A stretch of 64,000 nt of DNA from Pseudobdellovibrionaceae bacterium (GTDB lineage: Bacteria > Bdellovibrionota > Bdellovibrionia > Bdellovibrionales > UBA1609). The position numbers and the translations under genes were made by a program. The DNA lies in the NCBI GenBank assembly GCA_023898385.1, contig CP060220.1, positions 2,976,001 through 3,040,000 on the forward strand. The letters are read 5' to 3'. The notes under the pieces are model-generated. The model saw only the letters and a list, made by a program, of their open reading frames with translations, ran no database searches and was not told the origin of the DNA. Below, piece by piece: positions 54,448 to 61,333 of this stretch (its first letter is position 1; each line of letters opens with the position of its first letter).

Positions 54448-54684
54448 AAAAAATACCTGGGTTCCCTTTTTGAAGCAAAAAGCCAAAGCGGACTGCATCG
54501 GTGGTACGGCCAATGACAGAATTCTTGGCTGACTCTTTTCGAAAAATTCAAATATCGACTTGTCGCAAATAGGCTACAGTCAAGGTATTTGCCTCCTGAA
54601 TTTCATACCCAAGTATGGTCGAAACTGTTATGCAAAACGAGTGGTGTAGAATATGTGTTTTAAGTAAACCTATAGGAGGCGAAA

Positions 54685-55095
54685 ATGAAAAAGTTAATAG
54701 TATCTCTCCTCGTTTTGCTACCAGTCTTGGCATTTTCTCAAAAGGGAAGACAAAATATCCAAAATCGAAATTATGACCCATCGACCAAAATTGAGGTCAA
54801 GGGGAGTATTGAGGAATTTGTAAGTAGGCCAGCCCGACACTCAAACGCAACAGGATGGCATTTGAGGCTAAAAACTAATAACAAAATTTGGTATGTGCAT
54901 CTTGGGCCAAAATGGTTTTATGATGACCACAAAGTCAAGCTATCGAAGGGTATGAAAATAGAGGTTGAGGGGTCGGTCATAAAAATGGATGGCGAAGAAG
55001 TTCTAGTAGCGAAACAAATTGAAACTCCCAATGGAGAGATCAAAGTTCGAGACGATAGCGGCAAACCGTATTTTTCTCGTAGTCGCAATCGGTAG
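54685..55095 (+). CDS. Small secreted OB-fold-like protein
   Basis: 136 residues with signal peptide MKKLIVSLLVLLPVLAFSQ and a strong TAGGAGG ribosome site. The mature core (EVKGSIEEFV, WHLRLKTNNKIWYVHLGPKWF, GMKIEVEGSVIKMDGEEVLVAKQIE) has the strand pattern of periplasmic OB-fold proteins (DUF/YgiW-like). The tail is basic (KPYFSRSRNR). Ligand unknown. Confidence 0.65.
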   Translation: MKKLIVSLLVLLPVLAFSQKGRQNIQNRNYDPSTKIEVKGSIEEFVSRPARHSNATGWHLRLKTNNKIWYVHLGPKWFYDDHKVKLSKGMKIEVEGSVIKMDGEEVLVAKQIETPNGEIKVRDDSGKPYFSRSRNR

Positions 55096-55264
55096 AAAGT
55101 AAATGGGTACCTTCTCGCAGGTTGACTCAAATGGAGACGTCAAACTCATTTTCGTGCACAATGAAAACATTGGTCTAGCTGTTTGTTTGCTATCGGAAAG
55201 ATGTGGGTTACCCTTAGACATATGGGTCTTTATGGAGGCCAGGCGATTGTATGAGCAATGATGA

Positions 55265-57175
55265 ATGGGTACGTATATGACAACATCTTTTACCAAGTTT
55301 ATGATGATAACTTTAGTAGTGTTTGTCACCTCCTGTCAGCTTGCGGACAATCGCGTGAATGGCTCCATTAAGGTGACACAAGGTCCTGTGGCAAACATCG
55401 AAGTGCCTGGAATTAATCTTTCAAATTACCTGAGCTTTTCTTTGAGTGGAGTTTGTGCCGAAGACGGACAAATTGTTGTTATTGATGTCAACGATGGTGC
55501 TATGCTCTTCGAAGACGTCTGTAGTGGTGGAGCTTGGGGGATTATAATCGATTTTTCGGCGTTACCAGACGGTTTGGTCTCCCTTAAAATTTCATACAAA
55601 GATTCTGCTGTTCCACCTGAAGTTGTCTCAATAGTAAAAGATATTGATCCACCAACAAATCCTCTAACTGAAATTAACGGGGATGCCCCGTTTACGAACT
55701 CCACTACCGTGACGATAACTCCGGCCGTTGACGGTGGAGCTAGTCAAATTTATCTTACGCAAACGCCTGGCTGTGCGGGAGGCGGTGAGTGGCAAGACTT
55801 CTCTGGTGATGTTTCATTTCTACTCACTGACCTGACACCGCCAGTAACGGTTTACACTAAATACAGGGATGCTGCTGGCAATGAAACATCTTGTGTCAGC
55901 GATATCATAGGATTTGATAATATTATTCCTCAACCAGCAACAGCCCCAGTTGCTGGTTCCATAGGGTCAGAGACTCAATCTCCGGCAATTACCTGGACCG
56001 ATGGGTCTGACGCCGATAGCGGTTTGTCTCATCATGAGGTATCGATATACGATTCTTCAAATGACGCACTTGTGGTTGATTGGACCTCGGCGGTAAGCGG
56101 CGACAAAATTTCTGGAACGTTTGTTGACGGCAACGATTACTACGCAGTTATTCGTGCCGTAGATCACGCGGGTAATGTGAGCTCGTCGATCCAAACGGGA
56201 AATTGGACAGCCAGCAAATGTCCTAGCGGTTATATTAAAGTCCCTGCTGATGGCTCCTACGTAACCCAAGATTTTTGTGTGATGAAATATGAGGCCAAAC
56301 TACTTTACGATACCGACGACGATGGAGACTTTTCTGATGAAAGTGTTCGGTCAGATGGAAATGCCGGTAATACCTATAACTACGACACCTTATATGAGAG
56401 CAGCAGCGACCGGTTTAAACCCGTGAGCGTCGCTGCGGGTTGGCCGTGGGTTTACATTAAGAGGGGCGAAAATGGTGGGTCAGTTGGTCAAGGAGCCATA
56501 GAAGCTTGTCAAAGTTTAGGTGTTGGCTATGATCTCATTTCAAACGATGAGTGGCAGGCCATTGCTGTGAACATTTACGGTCAACAGTCAGGGCCCACAA
56601 ACAATTGGGGCCTTGATTCGGGGCAGGTCGTGATTAACCGTGGGCATGCTGATGGTGCGCCAGGAACCCCATTGGTAGCAGATCCCGACGATAACAATGG
56701 CTGTGCCTATACTGGTCAAGAGACAGCGCCCGGATCAGACAGAACTTGTCCGGGAGGTTTTGTAATGGAAAAACGGACTCACAATCTATCCAATGGTGAA
56801 ATCATTTGGGATTTAGCTGGAAACGTCAACGAGTTCACTAGGGATGTGGTTGTCACTAATTTCGGATTGGGCGCCGGTGGGCATGCGTGGTCTACCCTGA
56901 CTGATGGCAATAGCGATGGAGTCAGCGACTCTTTGCCCACAGAGCAACTCACTTTTGGCCCGCCAGACTTAACCCCGGCTGTTTGTACTGTGCCTGGCGG
57001 ATCTCATAGATGTGGCTTCGGGGCCATTTGGGAGACGCCTGCAAATGGTGCCATTTTCCGCGGGGGAAACTGGGGCAGTCAAACTTCAAGTGGAATATTT
57101 GCCATTGAATGGGCTAGCGTCACCGGCGGAGCAGCAGCTCAAAATTACATGGGCTTTCGCTGCGTTTATCATTAA
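55265..57175 (+). CDS. Lipoprotein with Fn3-like domain and FGE-sulfatase-like C-terminus
   Basis: 636 residues. Signal peptide ends in the lipobox VTSC; the mature head CQLADNRVNGSIK is similar to the lipoprotein at 1-608. Then come beta-rich Ig/Fn3-like repeats with Cys pairs (about residues 110-315), and from about residue 320 a C-type, FGE/SUMF1-like domain: CVMKYEAK, SNDEWQAIAVN, IIWDLAGNVNEFTRD and FRGGNWGSQ...GFRCVY. In enzymes of this fold, catalysis needs a specific Cys near the C-terminus; here I cannot confirm it, so a binding role is as likely. ATGs at 55265 and 55277 are both possible starts. Confidence 0.75.
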   Translation: MGTYMTTSFTKFMMITLVVFVTSCQLADNRVNGSIKVTQGPVANIEVPGINLSNYLSFSLSGVCAEDGQIVVIDVNDGAMLFEDVCSGGAWGIIIDFSALPDGLVSLKISYKDSAVPPEVVSIVKDIDPPTNPLTEINGDAPFTNSTTVTITPAVDGGASQIYLTQTPGCAGGGEWQDFSGDVSFLLTDLTPPVTVYTKYRDAAGNETSCVSDIIGFDNIIPQPATAPVAGSIGSETQSPAITWTDGSDADSGLSHHEVSIYDSSNDALVVDWTSAVSGDKISGTFVDGNDYYAVIRAVDHAGNVSSSIQTGNWTASKCPSGYIKVPADGSYVTQDFCVMKYEAKLLYDTDDDGDFSDESVRSDGNAGNTYNYDTLYESSSDRFKPVSVAAGWPWVYIKRGENGGSVGQGAIEACQSLGVGYDLISNDEWQAIAVNIYGQQSGPTNNWGLDSGQVVINRGHADGAPGTPLVADPDDNNGCAYTGQETAPGSDRTCPGGFVMEKRTHNLSNGEIIWDLAGNVNEFTRDVVVTNFGLGAGGHAWSTLTDGNSDGVSDSLPTEQLTFGPPDLTPAVCTVPGGSHRCGFGAIWETPANGAIFRGGNWGSQTSSGIFAIEWASVTGGAAAQNYMGFRCVYH

Positions 57176-57176
57176 A

Positions 57177-57287
57177 AAAAGGCATCCCATCAAAGGTATC
57201 CCTTTCCTTTTTGCGTTGCACAGCAGCTACCGTGTAGCTGCTGTGCAACGCAAAAAGGAAAGGGATACCTTTGATGGGATGCCTTTT
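57177..57287. repeat. 54-bp perfect inverted repeat between convergent genes
   Basis: 57177-57230 and 57234-57287 are exact reverse complements with a 3-base centre (CGT). Both gene stops lie within three bases of its ends (57173-57175 and 57290-57292). Transcripts of either strand fold into a 54-bp hairpin followed by a short U run (UUUU on plus; seven U on minus), so bidirectional termination fits, but the stem is far longer than termination needs. Confidence 0.9.
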
Positions 57288-57289
57288 AC

Positions 57290-58168
57290 TTATTTCCCGC
57301 AAAGGTGCGACCAGGCTTTTGTTATTTTTAGGGGATCTGTCTTTACCCCTTTCCAAACCACTTCCCAATGTAAATGGGGGGCTTCCACTCTTCCGGTGGC
57401 TCCTGCTAATCCCACCTGTTGGCCTTGTTTGACTTGATCGGTGACGTTCACTGAAATTTCACTCAGGTGCATATATCGGCTAAAAAAACCACCTCCGTGG
57501 TCTATAACAACCACGTTGCCAGGTACGACCATATGCCCAGCATAAATGACTTCACCCTCACCTGAGGCGGGTATGGGTGTGCCTGTGGCTGCACGGAGAT
57601 CAAGACCGGTGTGAAAATAAGATTTTCCATTGGGGAGAGATCTTGGTGATGCAAACTTCGAAACTACTTTTGAATCTAATGGAGGTTGCCAGCATGATGG
57701 GATCAGTGGGCGATTTGAGTTTGCAAGCAGTCGGCGCATGGTTTCGCGTTCAATGGCTTTTTGTTCGGCATGGTCGTCGTTGACCTTTTCCCACACGCTG
57801 GCGGGAATACGTAGTTTTGCGGCCTGCTCCAATTTCGGAGTTTGAACATCGATGAAAACAGAAAAAGCATGAACCACTGGGTGAGACAGCCATGATCCTG
57901 AATCAACTATTTTCACGCCCGAGATTTCTGTAGGAAAATCATGATAAATGCTGACCGCACCCAGATGGCGGAGTTCGTTTAGTGAAGTCATTTCTCTACC
58001 GTTAACAAAAGCTTTGTCCATGGGTTGCGTGAAATCAATTTCTATTAAATCTCCCGCCGTGATCTGCTCAGGAGGCGAAAAGGGCGGGGTAACGACTTCT
58101 ATTCGTGCAATTTTGTAGGATGGAAAAAAACTAACTGTGGCCAGCGCCCAAAAAACCACCAACAACAA
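57290..58168 (-). CDS. M23-family (LytM) metallopeptidase, membrane anchored
   Basis: About 292 residues. A TM helix near the start (VVFWALATVSFF) and a periplasmic region precede the LytM domain: FHTGLDLRAATGTPI (zinc ligands H and D), GNVVVIDHGGGFFSRYMHLS and APHLHWEVV (catalytic/zinc His pair). All ligands are present, so it is likely an active murein endopeptidase rather than a degenerate EnvC-type activator. Start is uncertain: only TTG codons (58168 and the next two) are available in frame. Last gene of the Mla operon. Confidence 0.85.
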   Translation of the reverse strand: MLLVVFWALATVSFFPSYKIARIEVVTPPFSPPEQITAGDLIEIDFTQPMDKAFVNGREMTSLNELRHLGAVSIYHDFPTEISGVKIVDSGSWLSHPVVHAFSVFIDVQTPKLEQAAKLRIPASVWEKVNDDHAEQKAIERETMRRLLANSNRPLIPSCWQPPLDSKVVSKFASPRSLPNGKSYFHTGLDLRAATGTPIPASGEGEVIYAGHMVVPGNVVVIDHGGGFFSRYMHLSEISVNVTDQVKQGQQVGLAGATGRVEAPHLHWEVVWKGVKTDPLKITKAWSHLCGK

Positions 58169-58209
58169 GCCTAAATCAATAGCAATGGCACGAACGAGTG
58201 CAATCGCCC

Positions 58210-59028
58210 TTACTTTGTGGCTTTCTCGTTGGCTTGAATGGTCTCCCTGATGAGAGGTTTCAGATAGGTTTTCCGTGGCGATTCCCCCAATAAACTTATC
58301 AATCGCTCATGGAGTTCAGGATCATTGATGATAGCACCGAGCGTACCCTTACCATTATCTACTTTTTTCAAGATGCTGGCTAGATGCTGTAGACCTTCTG
58401 CAAGACTAGTTGTTTCACCTTTACCGCGAAGATCCTTTAATATCAAATGCACTTCGGCCAGCACTTTGTCTAGATTGTCGCTGGAACGCACAAGGTTTTC
58501 CATGAATAATGCGCTGCGATCATTGGAGTTCATATTTAATAAAAGCCGGTGTAGCTCATCAACCACATCCACCACGCCGGCGAGTTCGGCGCCCTTCTTG
58601 CTGATCAAATCAATGAAGTCAGGTTGGTCATCGGCGGTCAAATGGGCTCCATCCTTAAGCGGCGTGCCCCCGGGTTCCCCAGGGCGAATAAAGATAAATT
58701 TGTCGCCGAGGGCCCCTTGTGTTTTCACGGTTGCTATAGAGTTGGCAGTGATTCTTTCTTGGTATTTGGACATGAGGCTTAACTCGATATCGACGGCGTT
58801 TTGGTCTTCAGACAATCGCACATCTCGAACATTACCCACAGAAATTCCTGATAGAGAAACAATGCTGCCAGAAGCAATCCCTTGAGCCTGTTTGAGACGC
58901 ACATAGAGTGTGTAGTGGCTGCCAAAAAGGATTTTATCTCCACCCAGCAATAAAATAGACACAGATAAGAGCACCACCCCTGCCAGTACGAAGGCTCCCA
59001 CTTTCAAATCATTTTGTTGTGAAATCAT
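58210..59028 (-). CDS. mlaD: MlaD-type MCE substrate-binding protein
   Basis: 272 residues. N-terminal helix (VGAFVLAGVVLLSVSILLLGG) anchors it in the inner membrane; the MCE domain reads YTLYVRLKQAQGIASGSIVSLSGISVGNVRDV and LGDKFIFIRPG. C-terminal helical region (about 160-260) is longer than in E. coli MlaD. Forms the periplasmic hexamer of the lipid transporter with mlaE/mlaF, which lie directly upstream. Confidence 0.92.
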   Translation of the reverse strand: MISQQNDLKVGAFVLAGVVLLSVSILLLGGDKILFGSHYTLYVRLKQAQGIASGSIVSLSGISVGNVRDVRLSEDQNAVDIELSLMSKYQERITANSIATVKTQGALGDKFIFIRPGEPGGTPLKDGAHLTADDQPDFIDLISKKGAELAGVVDVVDELHRLLLNMNSNDRSALFMENLVRSSDNLDKVLAEVHLILKDLRGKGETTSLAEGLQHLASILKKVDNGKGTLGAIINDPELHERLISLLGESPRKTYLKPLIRETIQANEKATK

Positions 59029-59042
59029 TGTTCCTCCGCACT

Positions 59043-59774
59043 CTAGAAATCCTCTCCGGCTACAAATTTATGAAACAGCCCTTGGGGATCTTTTTGCATA
59101 ATCTCCGCTTTACCCTGCGACTGAATGCGCCCATGCCTGAGCAAGCAAATATAATCGCACACAGCATAGGCTGTGGGTAAGTCGTGAGTGACCAAAATAG
59201 AAGTCACTCCTGTTTTTTTTAGTCGTAGAATAATTTCTTGCATTAAGCGGGTGTTGAATGGGTCTAAGCCTGCAGTGGGCTCGTCAAAAAGTACAATTTT
59301 TGGATTTGATACAATTGATCGAGCGATGCCCACCCGCTTTTGCATTCCCCCAGATAGCTCTGCAGGAAAAAGCTTCTCAGAGTCTTTCAAGCCAAAATCA
59401 TCGAGTACATCAATGACCTTTTCTCTGACTTGCTCTTCAGTAAGGTTGGTGTGTTCGCGAAGGGGATAAGCCAGGTTATCGAAAACCGACATAGAGTCGA
59501 ATAAGGCACCATTTTGAAAAACGTAAGCCGCCTTTTTTCGAACTTCAATGAGTTGTTTTTCTTCCCAGTGGGTGATGTCGTCTCCATCGACGATGATCTG
59601 CCCTGAGTCGGGTTTTTCTAGGCCAATAAGGCTGCGTAAAATCACGCTCTTGCCGGCACCAGAACCACCCAGTAAGGCCAGACAAGTGCCTTCATCGACC
59701 GAAAAGCTAACGCCCTGGTGAACCACTTTTTGACCAAAGGCTTTTTTAAAGTCCTTCACCTCGATTAAAGCCAT
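59043..59774 (-). CDS. mlaF: Mla lipid-transport ATPase
   Basis: 243 residues. Walker A GGSGAGKS (36-43), Q-loop FQNGALFDSMSV, signature LSGGMQKRVGIA, Walker B VLFDEPTAGLDP and H-switch VTHD. FQNGALFDS is the form typical of MlaF. Overlaps the end of mlaE by ten bases. Powers retrograde/anterograde glycerophospholipid movement for outer-membrane asymmetry. Confidence 0.95.
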   Translation of the reverse strand: MALIEVKDFKKAFGQKVVHQGVSFSVDEGTCLALLGGSGAGKSVILRSLIGLEKPDSGQIIVDGDDITHWEEKQLIEVRKKAAYVFQNGALFDSMSVFDNLAYPLREHTNLTEEQVREKVIDVLDDFGLKDSEKLFPAELSGGMQKRVGIARSIVSNPKIVLFDEPTAGLDPFNTRLMQEIILRLKKTGVTSILVTHDLPTAYAVCDYICLLRHGRIQSQGKAEIMQKDPQGLFHKFVAGEDF

Positions 59775-60529
59775 GATTCCACCACGATCAACAGTTTTGT
59801 CAAAAAGAAGTCACCGATGACAATAAGGATACAAGAAACCACAACAGACTTTGTCGTCGCAATACCAACACCCTGAGTGCCGCCTTTGACGTTCATGCCG
59901 TAGTAGCAGGCAGGAATCGCAATAAAAATGGCAAAGGCAAAAGTTTTTACAAACCCCGATAAGTAATCGACTATTTTGATCGTATCGAAGATTTTGTTCA
60001 AATAAAAAGAAGGATCAAGTTGAAGGTCAAATACACCAACGGCTAAACCACCGGCAATGCCCACGGTATTAGCCATAATTGCTAAAATAGGAACTGTAAT
60101 CAAGCAGGCAAGTACCCTGGGAATCACTATCTTTTTGATCGGAGAAGTTCCCAGAGCTCGAATAGCATCAATTTGTTCAGTGACTTTCATTGATCCCACT
60201 TCAGAAGTGATTCCTGCCCCCACCCGAGCGGCCATCATCAGGCTGGCAAAGGCGGGCCCGAGCTCTCGGACGATCGACATGGATACAATTTTAGGAACAT
60301 AAAACTTACCGCCAAACTTTGCTAGGCCAACCCCAAACTGTAGGGCCATTACCATGCCCACGCTAAGAGCCACGATTATCACAAGGGGGAATGAGCGCAC
60401 TCCAATTTGAAAGACTTGCTCTATGACGAGGTCTCCATAAAAGGGTCTAGTCAAAGTCTCTCGCCAAGCCTGTTGAGCCAAATTAAAATTTCCACCTAAA
60501 AATTTTAAAAGTCGACGAAGAGGGCTCAT
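59765..60529 (-). CDS. mlaE: Mla lipid-transport permease
   Basis: 254 residues with about five membrane helices and the family signature REL-GPAFASLMMAARVGAGITSEVG followed by EQIDAIRALGTSP. Begins overlapping the stop of the lipoprotein gene (ATGA) and ends overlapping mlaF by ten bases: tight translational coupling. Inner-membrane channel of the MlaFED complex. Confidence 0.95.
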   Translation of the reverse strand: MSPLRRLLKFLGGNFNLAQQAWRETLTRPFYGDLVIEQVFQIGVRSFPLVIIVALSVGMVMALQFGVGLAKFGGKFYVPKIVSMSIVRELGPAFASLMMAARVGAGITSEVGSMKVTEQIDAIRALGTSPIKKIVIPRVLACLITVPILAIMANTVGIAGGLAVGVFDLQLDPSFYLNKIFDTIKIVDYLSGFVKTFAFAIFIAIPACYYGMNVKGGTQGVGIATTKSVVVSCILIVIGDFFLTKLLIVVESWL

Positions 60530-61026
60530 GGTACACTAAACCCTTTTAAGAACGACTCAAAGACCATATGATCTGCTGAGTAGGTGGCAGGTAAAGCCAC
60601 ATAGTTCAATATGTAGATGCAGTTATTTTTCTTAAACACAAGAATATCCATTTTTGAAGATACTCCATCGATGCTGCCCTCAACCGTAGATCGAAGGGCT
60701 CTCCTTCTGTTGAACGAGACAATATTGGCCGAGAGCACGTTTCTGTTTTCTATATCCCGTATGATATTGTCGTGAATTTGTTTTAGAGGAGGGTCAGAGG
60801 GGCTATGGCAATCGGAAAGGTACGAAATGGAATTGCCGTTTTTTAAGTTACGCCACAAGCCGTCTAGTTGATCGTGGTTCACCTTAGTAAAGTTGTCTGA
60901 TGGATCAGAAAATTGCACAGACTCTGAGCGTTGCCGTTCGTTGTCGGCTATATTCACAGACACGCAAGACGCCAGCGCGATGATAGTTGGAACGTAGAAT
61001 AAAAAACGAAACATGCTGCTTTTCAT
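60526..61026 (-). CDS. Lipoprotein, first gene of the Mla operon
   Basis: 166 residues with lipobox ALASC and a short mature protein (VSVNIADNERQRSESVQF..., MDILVFKKNNCIYILNYV). It is not recognisably MlaA, MlaC or MlaB, but its ATGA coupling to mlaE argues for a role in the same transporter, for instance an outer-membrane or periplasmic adaptor. One Cys pair (SDCHSPSD, NNCIY). Confidence 0.7.
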   Translation of the reverse strand: MKSSMFRFLFYVPTIIALASCVSVNIADNERQRSESVQFSDPSDNFTKVNHDQLDGLWRNLKNGNSISYLSDCHSPSDPPLKQIHDNIIRDIENRNVLSANIVSFNRRRALRSTVEGSIDGVSSKMDILVFKKNNCIYILNYVALPATYSADHMVFESFLKGFSVP

Positions 61027-61333
61027 GGTGATAAATCTTAATCAGTTAGTTTTTTTGTTTTTCCTTATCTGAGGCATTAAATCCTCAGTAAGTTATCGGA
61101 AATTCAGGACATTACATGAAGGTTGCTTGAAAAACCAGATATTTGGACAGTCTAATTAAGAAGACCGTCAGGAGTTTGTCGGACGGGCCAAGAAACTATC
61201 ACGACGGAAGTTTTGTCCTGGTAAAAATTTGCCGGTTATTTGGCCTCTGAGAATTGGCATCGTATGTGCTTAATAAAATGTAGGAGTCCAGACATGAGGT
61301 CTGGCTTGTAATGGTCAGGATGAGCGGAGCACA
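61027..61333. other. Divergent intergenic region between Mla operon and TPR gene
   Basis: 307 bases with no gene. A small hairpin CCAGAC-atgag-GTCTGG (61288-61304) lies about 30 bases before the ATG at 61334, with TAGGAG just before it. The Mla promoter is expected near 61030-61080 but no clear boxes stand out. No tRNA or known riboswitch seen. Confidence 0.4.

Noticed and set aside
61288..61304. c-di-GMP riboswitch before the TPR gene
   Set aside because: Only a 6-bp hairpin is seen; conserved GEMM sequences are missing.
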